Source: CAVRQM01 sp963756975 | Lineage (GTDB): Bacteria > Pseudomonadota > Alphaproteobacteria > Acetobacterales > Acetobacteraceae | Direction of reading: 5' to 3' | Assembly: GCA_963756975.1 (NCBI GenBank) | Contig: CAVWPS010000002.1 | Span: forward strand, 1,612,001 to 1,676,000 | Length of the DNA stretch: 64,000 nt | In this document: piece after piece, positions 18,402 through 27,872 of the stretch | How positions within the stretch are numbered: position 1 is the stretch's first letter | How the letters are laid out: each line of letters opens with the position of its first letter | The notes under the pieces: model-generated | What the model was told of the DNA's origin: nothing | The model's input: the letters and a program-made list of their open reading frames with translations, nothing else | Databases searched by the model: none | Translations under genes and position numbers: made by a program

Positions 18402-19633
18402 CGCCGACATTCGACCTCCGGCTCGGGAAGGACGAGGCGATCAAGCGCCTCGCCGCCGCGCTGGGGATCGAGGGGGTCAATCCCTGGGGCGGCGATTACA
18501 CGGCGTTGTTCGCGGCCGCGCGCGCGGCCGGAATGCCGCGCAACACGGAATTCGTGTTCCGGCCGTGGGACGGCATTCCGGGCGCGGTCTGGCATCGTGG
18601 CCCTCCCACGGAGGCGCGCCGGTTCCCCGCCGCGACCCGGCTCGGCGAGCGGCGGACCGGTGGCGGCATGGAATATGTCGGCGGGCTCGAGCACGCGCCG
18701 CCGCTCGACATGCTCGAAGTGCCGGGCGGGACCATCCTGTCGCTGGCCGGCGTCCCCGTTGTCGTCGCGGCCGACGGGGTCAGTGTCGTGGCCGACATCA
18801 GCTCGGACTACGCGCCGCTGCTGCACGTCTATGAGTTCGACGCGGCGTGGCGACTTGCGGAGGCGCGCCACGTTCCCGGGCCGGCGTTCGTGCTGATGGG
18901 CGACATCGGCGACGGCAATTACAGCCATTGGCTACTCGACGAACTGCCGCGCCTGGCCCTGATTCGCGACCGGACCGATGCGACGATCGTCATCGCGGAC
19001 ATTCCCGTGCCGTGGCGGCGCGAGCTGCTGGATCTGCTCGGCTTCCCGGACCGGCGCGTGATCGCGCTTCGCCCCTACGAAGCGTTGCGGGCCGGTGCCT
19101 TGCTGGTTCCGGACGTGGCGCGCAACACGCGGCATCCGGCGCGGCACGGATCGCCGCAGGTGCTGGACTGGCTGCGTGGGCGGATCGGCCTGCCCGCGCT
19201 CGCCAAGCGGACCACGCCGGCGGCGCCGAAGCTGTATGTCGGGCGGTCGGATGCGACGAGGCGGTGTCTGCTGAACGAGGCGGCGCTGCTCCGCGAGCTC
19301 GAACCGCACGGGTTCGTCTCGATCCTGCCCGGCCGCATGCCGGTCGCCGAACAGATCGCGCTGTTCGCCCGGGCGCGTGCCGTGGTGGGGCTGCACGGTG
19401 CGGCATTGACCAACATCGCGTTCTGCGCGCCGGGCACGCCGGTGCTGGAGATTTTCGCGCCGGGCTACGGGACGCCGGCGTTCGGGCTGATCGCCGCAGC
19501 CGTCGGTCTGCCGTACGCGAGCTATGTCGCGGAGCCGGCACCGATGCCGCCCGACGGCCGGTACGACTGCGTGCTGGACGTGGCGGCGTTCTGGCGTGCG
19601 GCGGACCCCTGGTTGCATGGACAGCGAACATGA
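18398..19633 (+). CDS. GT61-family glycosyltransferase, paralogue 4
   Basis: 411-residue GT61 enzyme. A GTG start at 18398 overlaps the previous stop (GTGA). Its N-terminus (VNPWGGDYTALFAAARAAGMPRN) resembles paralogue 1 most closely. Conserved blocks: GAVWHRG, LDMLEVPGGTILSLAG, NYSHWLLDELPRLALIRD, LYVGRSDATRRCLLNEAALL, VAEQIALFARARAVVGLHGA and CVLDVAAFWRAADPW. It is the last gene of the operon. Its stop is followed at once by a strong hairpin serving the convergent cold-shock gene. Confidence 0.87.
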   Translation: MTPTFDLRLGKDEAIKRLAAALGIEGVNPWGGDYTALFAAARAAGMPRNTEFVFRPWDGIPGAVWHRGPPTEARRFPAATRLGERRTGGGMEYVGGLEHAPPLDMLEVPGGTILSLAGVPVVVAADGVSVVADISSDYAPLLHVYEFDAAWRLAEARHVPGPAFVLMGDIGDGNYSHWLLDELPRLALIRDRTDATIVIADIPVPWRRELLDLLGFPDRRVIALRPYEALRAGALLVPDVARNTRHPARHGSPQVLDWLRGRIGLPALAKRTTPAAPKLYVGRSDATRRCLLNEAALLRELEPHGFVSILPGRMPVAEQIALFARARAVVGLHGAALTNIAFCAPGTPVLEIFAPGYGTPAFGLIAAAVGLPYASYVAEPAPMPPDGRYDCVLDVAAFWRAADPWLHGQRT

Positions 19634-19666
19634 AAAGGGCCGCCGCCGGTTGCCCGGCGGCGGCCC
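19633..19666 (-). terminator. rho-independent terminator of cspA copy 1
   Basis: A perfect 13-bp stem, GGGCCGCCGCCGG (19637-19649) and CCGGCGGCGGCCC (19654-19666), with a 4-nt loop. On the minus strand it is followed by four T residues (19636-19633). It lies 25 nt past the stop of the minus-strand cold-shock gene. On the plus strand no T tract follows, so it is oriented for cspA, though it may also retard transcription leaving the GT61 operon. Confidence 0.75.
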
Positions 19667-19690
19667 CGATCGTCAGGCGTTAGAGGTGGC

Positions 19691-19894
19691 TTACGCGAGC
19701 TTCAGGTTGGTCGCGGCAGCCTTGCCGCGCTCCATCGCCACATCGTAGCTGACCTTCTGGCCGTCGTTCAGGCCCTTCAGGCCGGCCGACTGCACGGCGG
19801 TGATGTGGACGAACACGTCCTTGCCGCCGTCACCCGGCATGATGAAGCCGAAACCCTTGGTGGCGTTGAACCACTTGACGGTACCGATAGCCAT
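19691..19894 (-). CDS. cspA: cold-shock protein, copy 1
   Basis: 67-residue CspA-family single-stranded nucleic-acid-binding protein, a five-stranded OB fold acting as RNA chaperone. RNP1-like KGFGFIMP and RNP2-like DVFVHITAV motifs are intact. Differs from copy 2 at a handful of positions (for example FNATKGFGF against FNTTKGYGF). AGGAG lies about 9 nt before the ATG. An extended GC hairpin sits just upstream in the leader. Confidence 0.93.
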   Translation of the reverse strand: MAIGTVKWFNATKGFGFIMPGDGGKDVFVHITAVQSAGLKGLNDGQKVSYDVAMERGKAAATNLKLA

Positions 19895-19913
19895 GATCGC
19901 GAACTCCTAGATG

Positions 19914-19935
19914 CGGGCCCGCGTGTGCGGGCCCG
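19914..19935 (-). promoter_or_regulatory. 5'-leader hairpin of cspA copy 1
   Basis: Perfect 9-bp inverted repeat, CGGGCCCGC (19914-19922) and GCGGGCCCG (19927-19935), with a GTGT loop. It sits about 20 nt upstream of the start codon and a few nt upstream of the AGGAG ribosome site on the minus strand. Position suggests a leader structure affecting cspA translation or mRNA stability; this is inference. Confidence 0.45.
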
Positions 19936-20074
19936 TTCGATTAGATTGGGGGATGAGGTGGATCGCGCCGGCGACGGGCCGTATGGGCCGGCCCGTCTCG
20001 GGGGGGAGGCGCGACACCCGCCCCGCTGTGGTCTTCATCGTCATTGCCGCGACCGAGCGCGACAAATCGGAGAT

Positions 20075-20278
20075 TTAGGCGACCTTCAGGTTGGTCGCGG
20101 CAGCCTTGCCGCGCTCCATCACCACGTCGTAGGTGACTTTCTGACCGTCGTTGAGGCCGCGAAGCCCCGCCGTCTGGACTGCGGTGATGTGGACGAACAC
20201 GTCCTGACCGCCGTCCTGCGGCATGATGAAGCCGTAACCCTTGGTGGTGTTAAACCACTTGACCGTACCGGTGGCCAT
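20075..20278 (-). CDS. cspA: cold-shock protein, copy 2
   Basis: 67-residue CspA-family protein with KGYGFIMP and DVFVHITAV RNA-binding motifs, paralogous to copy 1 about 180 bp downstream on the same strand. The ATG at 20278 is chosen because the upstream in-frame extension lacks homology to the family and GGAGAACGAGG precedes this codon. The gene has its own long upstream region, so the two copies may be separately regulated. Confidence 0.93.
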   Translation of the reverse strand: MATGTVKWFNTTKGYGFIMPQDGGQDVFVHITAVQTAGLRGLNDGQKVTYDVVMERGKAAATNLKVA

Positions 20279-20594
20279 GATGCCTCGTTCTCCGTCGTTT
20301 GCCCGGCCACGTCGGCCAGACATTGGACAACCGGGCTTTAGACGTCTTGAGGCACCCGACGAGAAGACGATACGGAAGCACAGCAAGCCAAGTCGAAACA
20401 CGATTGCGGCTGGATAGGGCCCCAAGCCCGGTGGGAAGTCAAGCGTCGTGAGGGGCAGGAATAAAACGCCGCCCAGCCCGCGCCGGGCAAGTGAAACCGG
20501 TGCAAGAAAATGCGCACGAAAAAGGGAGCGGCCCCTGCGGACCGCTCCCCTTTTTCGCTATCGAAACGGCCCAGCTGGACCGGACCGGGCTGGA
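20279..20594. other. intergenic region between cspA copy 2 and groEL
   Basis: 316 bp without a convincing gene. It contains the leader and promoter region of cspA copy 2 (20279 to about 20430, comparatively AT-richer) and the groEL terminator at 20519-20555. I see no further RNA gene or small ORF with a supporting ribosome site. Confidence 0.5.
20519..20555 (-). terminator. terminator downstream of groEL (bidirectional shape)
   Basis: Stem GGGAGCGG (20524-20531) and CCGCTCCC (20542-20549) with a 10-nt loop. It is flanked by five A residues on the left (20519-20523) and five T residues on the right (20551-20555), so a U tract follows the hairpin on either strand. It lies about 40 nt past the groEL stop and terminates the groESL transcript. 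Confidence 0.85.
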
Positions 20595-22238
<1,644 letters not shown>

Positions 22239-22294
22239 GTTCTAAATCTCCTGGATATTCAGCGAAGAGGCGAAGTCGATCAGGCTGAAGCCGA

Positions 22295-22591
22295 TCAGGC
22301 GGCCGTCTGGACGATGCCCATGATGTCGCTCTCCTTCATGATGAGGAGCTCCTCGCCGTCGAGCTTGACCTCGGTGCCGGACCACTTGCCGAACAGCACG
22401 CGGTCGCCGGCCTTGACGTCGAGGGCGACGATCGCGCCCTGCTCGTTACGCGCGCCGGGGCCGGCGGCGATGATCTCGCCTTCCATCGGCTTTTCCTTGG
22501 CGGTGTCGGGGATGATGATCCCGCCCGACGTCTTTTCTTCGGCGGTGAGGCGGCGCACGACCACGCGGTCGTGCAGGGGACGGAACTTCAT
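22295..22591 (-). CDS. groES: co-chaperonin GroES
   Basis: 98-residue heptameric lid of the GroEL chamber. MKFRPLHDRVVVRR opening, mobile loop (TAEEKTSGGIIIPD) and GDRVLFGKWSGTEVK are typical. AAGGAG lies ahead of the ATG. First gene of the operon; a CIRCE-like operator lies about 70 bp upstream. Confidence 0.97.
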   Translation of the reverse strand: MKFRPLHDRVVVRRLTAEEKTSGGIIIPDTAKEKPMEGEIIAAGPGARNEQGAIVALDVKAGDRVLFGKWSGTEVKLDGEELLIMKESDIMGIVQTAA

Positions 22592-22659
22592 TGCGTTCGC
22601 TCCTTGAGCTTCGTTTTACTGTCCGCCGACCCCGTGGGGGGATCGGCTGGGCGAAGGAG

Positions 22660-22686
22660 TTGGCACTCCCCGTCCGGGACTGCCAG
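22660..22686 (-). promoter_or_regulatory. CIRCE-like HrcA operator of groESL
   Basis: Read on the plus strand: TTGGCACTC (22660-22668), a 9-nt spacer, then GACTGCCAG (22678-22686). This is the CIRCE layout (TTAGCACTC-N9-GAGTGCTAA, or CTGGCACTC-N9 in many alphaproteobacteria) with exact spacer length and one central mismatch in the right arm. Position 69 bp upstream of groES fits repression by HrcA. HrcA is not encoded in the window. Confidence 0.7.
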
Positions 22687-22712
22687 CGACCTAGGCTCCG
22701 GCCGAAACGAAG

Positions 22713-23360
22713 TCAAGACGTCGTTGGCAGTCTCCGATCACGATTGCCAATCCGCTCGGCGCGCAACAGCGCGGCCCCGAGTGACGCCGACAGCGCGAAC
22801 AGAACCACCGCCAGCGCCACAGGCAGCCATCGCGCGGTGCCGGCGCCGGTGCCGGCCAGCACGAACACGGCGGTCTGCGGCAGGTACCCGATCGCCGAGG
22901 CGGCGAGGAACGGGAGGGCGGCGATACCGGAGACGCCGGCGATCAGGTTCAGCAGCAGGTTGTTGCCGACCGGGAGCAGCCGCAGCGTGAGCGTCGCCAC
23001 GAACGGCCGGCGGCTCAGCAGCCGGTCGATCCGCGCCATCCGTCCGCCAAGTCGGGCGGCCACCCAGTCGCGCGCCAGGGTGCGGGCGAGGATCATGTCG
23101 GCCGCGCAGCCGAGCATCTGCGCCGCCATCGCGACACCGAGCCCGGCGGCCAGCCCGAACCGCGCCCCGGCCGCGTAGCAGACGAGCTGACGCGGCAGCC
23201 CGACCGCGCACAGGGCGGCACCGATCAGCATGACGGAAACCGGATCGGCACCGGCCGCCCTCAGCGGGTCGCCCGGCAGGAGCCTCGCCGCAAAGCCGCA
23301 CGCGACCAGGAGAACAAGGAGCAACGCGGGTTTCGCGGCCCCGCGAAACGTCGAGATCAC
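22713..23360 (-). CDS. VTT/TVP38-type membrane protein
   Basis: About 215-residue polytopic protein of the VTT (SNARE-associated/TMEM64/DedA-like) family: GAALCAVGLPRQLVCYAAGARFG at the first re-entrant segment and RLLPVGNNLLLNLIAGVSGI in the second half, the typical duplicated motif of presumed lipid scramblases or transporters. A GTG start at 23360 overlaps the stop of the upstream GT2 gene (GTGA); the longer frame upstream lies inside that gene. Coupling to a GT2 of the dolichyl-phosphate-mannose synthase type suggests polyprenyl-linked sugar handling. Confidence 0.7.
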   Translation of the reverse strand: MISTFRGAAKPALLLVLLVACGFAARLLPGDPLRAAGADPVSVMLIGAALCAVGLPRQLVCYAAGARFGLAAGLGVAMAAQMLGCAADMILARTLARDWVAARLGGRMARIDRLLSRRPFVATLTLRLLPVGNNLLLNLIAGVSGIAALPFLAASAIGYLPQTAVFVLAGTGAGTARWLPVALAVVLFALSASLGAALLRAERIGNRDRRLPTTS

Positions 23361-24115
23361 GGCGCGATGTCCGGAATCCGCCACCGCCGCTGCAGCCACC
23401 AGACGCCGGCCAGATCGACGACGCCGACCGCCAGCCGGTCGAGCGTGCCGTAGTTGGATTGTCCGCGCAGCCTGGGCCGGTGGTTGACCGGCACCGAAAC
23501 CACGCTGCCGCCCGCGCGAAGGACCAGCGCCGGCAGGAAGCGGTGCATGTGGTCGAAATGCGGCAGCGCCAGGAACAGCTCCCGCCGCAGCACCTTCAGC
23601 CCGCACCCGGTATCCGGGGTCGCGTCGCGCAGCAGCCGCGCCCGCACGCCGTTGGCGATCCTGGATGTCCGCCGCTTGATCCAGCTATCCCGGCGGCGCG
23701 TCCGGTGACCGGCGGCGAGGCAGCCCGGCCCACCCTCGGCCGCGCGCTGCAGCAACGCCGGCAGGTCGGCGGGGTCGTTCTGGCCGTCGCCGTCGAGCGT
23801 CGCGAGCCATGTTCCGCGCGCCGCGCGGACGCCGGACACGATCGCGGCACTCTGCCCGCAGGATCGGCGATGGTGGATGGCGCGCACCCGGGCATCGGCC
23901 TCGCAAAGGCCGCGCAGCATCGCGGCCGTCGCGTCGGTGCTGCCGTCGTCGACGAAGATCAGCTCGAACGCGGTGCCGTCCATCGCGAGCTTGATCTCGG
24001 CCGCGAGGGGGGCGACGTTGTCCGCCTCGTTGCGGACCGGAACCACGACGGAGACCGCCGGCACCGTCGGCTCGGCCATGGCCATGTCGGAAAAGCGTTC
24101 GGCGAACCCGTCCAT
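23357..24115 (-). CDS. family 2 glycosyltransferase (DPM1/ArnC-like)
   Basis: 252-residue GT-A fold enzyme resembling polyprenyl-phosphate glycosyltransferases: SVVVPVRNEADNVAPLAAEI, FVDDGSTDAT, LDGDGQNDPADLPALL (DxD region) and GCGLKVLRRELF. No C-terminal membrane anchor follows the catalytic domain; the overlapping VTT protein may supply membrane association. The ATG at 24115 could be replaced by internal Met codons near residues 11-13. Confidence 0.8.
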   Translation of the reverse strand: MDGFAERFSDMAMAEPTVPAVSVVVPVRNEADNVAPLAAEIKLAMDGTAFELIFVDDGSTDATAAMLRGLCEADARVRAIHHRRSCGQSAAIVSGVRAARGTWLATLDGDGQNDPADLPALLQRAAEGGPGCLAAGHRTRRRDSWIKRRTSRIANGVRARLLRDATPDTGCGLKVLRRELFLALPHFDHMHRFLPALVLRAGGSVVSVPVNHRPRLRGQSNYGTLDRLAVGVVDLAGVWWLQRRWRIPDIAP

Positions 24116-24219
24116 CGCGCCCGTCTACAATCGCGCCGCGCGGCCGCGCAACACGGGCGGTGCCGAATCCGCGCCATTCAGCCCTGTTCGGGTCCGCCGC
24201 GTCGCCTTACCTTAACCCC

Positions 24220-25374
24220 ATGCCGTTCGACCCCGTCCCGCCGTCGCCGCCAGAAAACCCCGCGACGCGCCGCCGTCACCGGCAGGTGGCGACATGGCTG
24301 TTCACGCTGTGCGGCATGGTCCTGGTGATGGTGACGCTCGGGGGCGCCACCCGCCTGACCGGCTCCGGCCTGTCGATCATGGAGTGGGCACCGATCATGG
24401 GCGCGTTGCCGCCGGTGAGCGACGCGGAATGGCACCGGCTGTTCGGGCTGTATCAGCGCATCCCGCAATATCACCTGATGCATTCGGGCTTCGGCCTCGC
24501 CGGGTTCAAGCACATCTTCTGGCTCGAATGGGCGCACCGGCTGTGGGGTCGCCTGATCGGACTCGCGTTCATCGTGCCGCTCGGCGTGTTTCTGTGGCGG
24601 GGCGACATTCCGCGCCGGATGCGCGCCGGGCTGGTCGGGCTGTTCGTGCTGCTCGGCCTGCAGGGCGCGGTCGGCTGGTTCATGGTCAGCTCCGGGTTCT
24701 TTCCGGACAGCACCGCGGTCGCCGCCTGGCGGCTGGTGCTGCATTTGTCGCTCGCGCTCGCCCTGTTCGCGGCAATGCTGTGGAGCGGCCTCACGCTGTT
24801 GCGGCCGTTGCGGCTGCGGATCTGGACGCCGGCGGCCCGGCTGTTCGCGGTCATGTCGGCGCTGGTGGCCGTCACGATCGTCGCCGGCGGATTCGTCGCC
24901 GGGCTGCATGCCGGGCTGACATACAACACGTTCCCGCTGATGGACGGCGAGTGGATCCCGCCCGGCTACGCGGCGCTGCACCCGTTCGCGAGGAACCTGG
25001 TCGAGAACCTCGGCGCCGTGCAGTTCGACCACCGCCTGCTGGCGACCGCGACGGCGATGCTCGGCGTGTTCGCGGTCGTCGTCGGATTGCACGATGCCGG
25101 GCGCGACCGGCTGCGCCGCTGCGCCGCGATGGCACTCGGCGGGGCGGTGGCGCTGCAATACGCGCTCGGCGTCGCCACATTGCTGCGGATGGTCCCGGTC
25201 GGCCTCGCCACCTGGCATCAGCTCAACGCGGTGCTGGTCCTGGCCGCCGCCCTCACGTGCCTCCACCTCGCCCGCTCGCGCCCGATCGCCGCATTGCCGG
25301 CCCGCTACGCCGAACCCGTCATCCGCGCCGTGGCCCATCGCCGCTTCGGCCTGTTCCCGACCCGGAGTTCCTGA
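24220..25374 (+). CDS. ctaA: heme A synthase
   Basis: CtaA/COX15 oxidises the C8 methyl of heme O to the formyl of heme A for aa3-type cytochrome oxidases. 384 residues, eight membrane segments. Heme-ligand histidines appear in EWAHRLWGR, LHLSLAL, HRLLATATA and TWHQLNAV. The GLSIMEWAPIMGALPP loop is typical of the alphaproteobacterial type. The ATG at 24220 matches the family N-terminus. Transcribed divergently from the GT2 gene. Confidence 0.93.
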   Translation: MPFDPVPPSPPENPATRRRHRQVATWLFTLCGMVLVMVTLGGATRLTGSGLSIMEWAPIMGALPPVSDAEWHRLFGLYQRIPQYHLMHSGFGLAGFKHIFWLEWAHRLWGRLIGLAFIVPLGVFLWRGDIPRRMRAGLVGLFVLLGLQGAVGWFMVSSGFFPDSTAVAAWRLVLHLSLALALFAAMLWSGLTLLRPLRLRIWTPAARLFAVMSALVAVTIVAGGFVAGLHAGLTYNTFPLMDGEWIPPGYAALHPFARNLVENLGAVQFDHRLLATATAMLGVFAVVVGLHDAGRDRLRRCAAMALGGAVALQYALGVATLLRMVPVGLATWHQLNAVLVLAAALTCLHLARSRPIAALPARYAEPVIRAVAHRRFGLFPTRSS

Positions 25375-25378
25375 AAAC

Positions 25379-26830
25379 ATGTCCGACCTGAACGACACCC
25401 CGCTCGCCGTCACCGACCGGCTGTTCTACGACCGGCCCGGCACCTCGCTCGACCGCGACGCGGCGGCGCGGCTCACGGCGGGCGCGCTGAACGGTGCGGA
25501 CGACGGCGAGCTGTTCCTCGAATACCGCGAGAGCGAGATGACGAGCCTCGACGACGGCCGCATCCGCACCGCCGCCTACGACACGACGCTCGGTTTCGGC
25601 CTGCGCGCGGTCGCGGGCGAGGCGACCGGCTACGCCCATTCCGGCGAGCTGTCCGAGGACGCGCTGTCCCGCGCTTCCCGCACCGTCCGCGCCGTCGCCG
25701 GCGGCCATTCCGGGTCGGCCAGCATCGCGCCGCGCGCCACCAACGCCCGTCTGTATTCGCCGACCAGTCCGCTGGCCGAAGGGGCCTACGCCGACCGGAC
25801 GGGCGTGCTGGCCGAGATCGACGTGTATGCGCGCGGCCTCGACAAGCGCGTGGTTCAGGTCATGGCCTCGGTCGCGGCCGAGTGGCAGGCGGTCCAGATC
25901 ATCCGCGCCGACGGCCACCGCGTCGCCGATCTGCGCCCGCTGGTGCGGCTGAACGTCTCGGTCGTCGTCGAGCAGGACGGACGGCGCGAGACGGGCAGCC
26001 ACGGCACCGGCGGCCGGCGCGGCTTCACCACGTTGCTGTCGCCCGAAAACTGGCGCGCCACGGCGGACGAGGCGCTGCGTCAGGCCCTGGTCAACCTCGA
26101 CAGCCGCGCGGCCCCGGCGGGCGACATGCCGGTGGTGCTCGGCGCCGGCTGGCCCGGCATCATGCTGCACGAGGCGATCGGCCACGGGCTCGAAGGCGAC
26201 TTCAACCGCAAGGGCACGTCGGCGTTCTCGAAGCTGATGGGCGAGCGGATCGCCGCCCCCGGCATCACGGTGGTCGACGACGGCACGCTGCCGGACCGGC
26301 GCGGCAGCCTGACCGTCGACGACGAGGGCACGCCGTCCGGCCGGACCACGTTGATCGAGGACGGGATTCTGGTCGGCTACATGCAGGACCGGCTGAACGC
26401 GCGGCTGATGGGCGTGCCCGCCACCGGCAACGGGCGGCGCCAGAGCTACGCCCACGCGCCGATGCCGCGCATGACCAACACGTTCATGCTGAACGGCACG
26501 CACGAGCCGGACGAGATCATGCGCTCGGTCAAGCGCGGCCTGTACGCGGTCAATTTCGGCGGCGGGCAGGTCGACATCACCTCGGGCAAGTTCGTGTTCT
26601 CGGCGTCCGAGGCATACCTGATCGAGGACGGCCGGATCACCACGCCGGTGAAGGGTGCGACGCTGATCGGCAACGGCCCGGACGCGCTGACGAAGATCAC
26701 GATGGTCGCGTCCGACATGGCGCTCGACCCCGGCATCGGGACGTGCGGCAAGCAAGGGCAGGGCGTCCCGGTCGGCGTCGGTCAGCCGACGCTGCTGATG
26801 TCTGGGCTGACGGTGGGCGGCACCGCCTGA
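25379..26830 (+). CDS. tldD: TldD metalloprotease subunit
   Basis: Subunit of the TldD/TldE (PmbA) peptidase that matures microcin-like peptides and degrades unfolded peptides such as CcdA. 483 residues, with the zinc site HEAIGHGLEGD (about residue 263) and the C-terminal GCGTCGKQGQGVPVG-type block. It begins 4 bp after the ctaA stop (TGA, then AAAC, then ATG), indicating cotranscription. TldE is not in the window. Confidence 0.95.
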   Translation: MSDLNDTPLAVTDRLFYDRPGTSLDRDAAARLTAGALNGADDGELFLEYRESEMTSLDDGRIRTAAYDTTLGFGLRAVAGEATGYAHSGELSEDALSRASRTVRAVAGGHSGSASIAPRATNARLYSPTSPLAEGAYADRTGVLAEIDVYARGLDKRVVQVMASVAAEWQAVQIIRADGHRVADLRPLVRLNVSVVVEQDGRRETGSHGTGGRRGFTTLLSPENWRATADEALRQALVNLDSRAAPAGDMPVVLGAGWPGIMLHEAIGHGLEGDFNRKGTSAFSKLMGERIAAPGITVVDDGTLPDRRGSLTVDDEGTPSGRTTLIEDGILVGYMQDRLNARLMGVPATGNGRRQSYAHAPMPRMTNTFMLNGTHEPDEIMRSVKRGLYAVNFGGGQVDITSGKFVFSASEAYLIEDGRITTPVKGATLIGNGPDALTKITMVASDMALDPGIGTCGKQGQGVPVGVGQPTLLMSGLTVGGTA

Positions 26831-26990
26831 CGGGCGTGCTCCCGGGTCGAGCCCGGACAGGTGCGAGGTCAGGCGACCCGGCCCGTTGCAACGCGGGTGC
26901 GTGTTTAAGTCCTGGTACGTGCTGAAAGCAGTGAAAACAAGGTTGTGAGCGCTCTTGCCAACACGGCTCCAATCGCGCTTTGAGCACTTC

Positions 26991-27872
26991 ATGTCGCCGC
27001 TCCTCACCCGCCTCGGTCTGATCGCACTGCTTGCTTCCTCCGCGGCGGCGCACGCGACACCCGCACCGCTCAACGCCGGTTGTCCGCCGGCGCCGATCGG
27101 CGACACCGATGTGCCGAACCTGTCCGCCGTGCTGGCGCGGCATGAGCCGGCGATCATCGTGGCGATCGGCTCGTCGTCGACCCGGTCGTGGCTGGCGAGC
27201 GACCCGGCGCACTCGTATCCCGCGGTCCTGCAGCAGGAGCTGGAGCGCAGGCTGCCACACGCGCATATCGCCGTGCTCAATCGCGGCATCAACGGCCAGG
27301 ACGTGGCCGAGGAGCTGGCACGGCTGGACGTGGACGTGCTCGCGGTCAAACCAACGCTGGTCATCTGGCAGGTGGGGGCCAACGGCGCGCTGGTCAGCAC
27401 CGATCCGATCGCGTTCCGCAAGCTGGTCACCGCCGGCGTCGCCCGGCTGCACGCGAGCGGGGCGGACGTGATCCTGATGGACAACCAGCGGGCGCCCCGG
27501 CTGCTGGCGGCACCGGACAATCCGGCGATCGACACCGCCCTGTCGGACGTCGCGCGCGATACCGAGGCGGAGCTGTTCTCGCGCTCGGCGCTGATGGACG
27601 CGTGGGCGGCCGAGGGCTACCCGAACCGCCTGTTCATCTCGCCCGATAATTTGCACCACAACGATCTCGGGTATCGCTGCATCGCCGAGGCTCTGGCGGC
27701 CGATATCGTCGCCGGGCTCGGCCCGCGCGAGCCGGGCGGCAACGGGCCGGGCTCCGACAGCGGCCGGATTTCTAGGGCCCCGGAGCCGGCGCCTGGTTCT
27801 GGGGCTGCGAACCTGCCGGCCCGGCAGTTGCCGCTGGCGGCACGGGCGGCCGCGGGGTTGCCGCAGGATTGA
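26991..27872 (+). CDS. secreted SGNH/GDSL-type hydrolase
   Basis: About 293 residues with a Sec signal peptide (LGLIALLASSAAAHATP). An SGNH hydrolase core: block I AIGSSSTRSW (nucleophile Ser), block II NRGINGQD, block III QVGANGAL and block V DNLHHNDLGY (catalytic Asp/His). Likely a periplasmic esterase or acetyl-glycan hydrolase. The ATG at 26991 is chosen because it leads into the signal peptide. The last about 33 residues are Pro/Ala-rich, lack homology and are antisense to the convergent zinc-ribbon gene, so the true end may be earlier. Confidence 0.75.
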   Translation: MSPLLTRLGLIALLASSAAAHATPAPLNAGCPPAPIGDTDVPNLSAVLARHEPAIIVAIGSSSTRSWLASDPAHSYPAVLQQELERRLPHAHIAVLNRGINGQDVAEELARLDVDVLAVKPTLVIWQVGANGALVSTDPIAFRKLVTAGVARLHASGADVILMDNQRAPRLLAAPDNPAIDTALSDVARDTEAELFSRSALMDAWAAEGYPNRLFISPDNLHHNDLGYRCIAEALAADIVAGLGPREPGGNGPGSDSGRISRAPEPAPGSGAANLPARQLPLAARAAAGLPQD

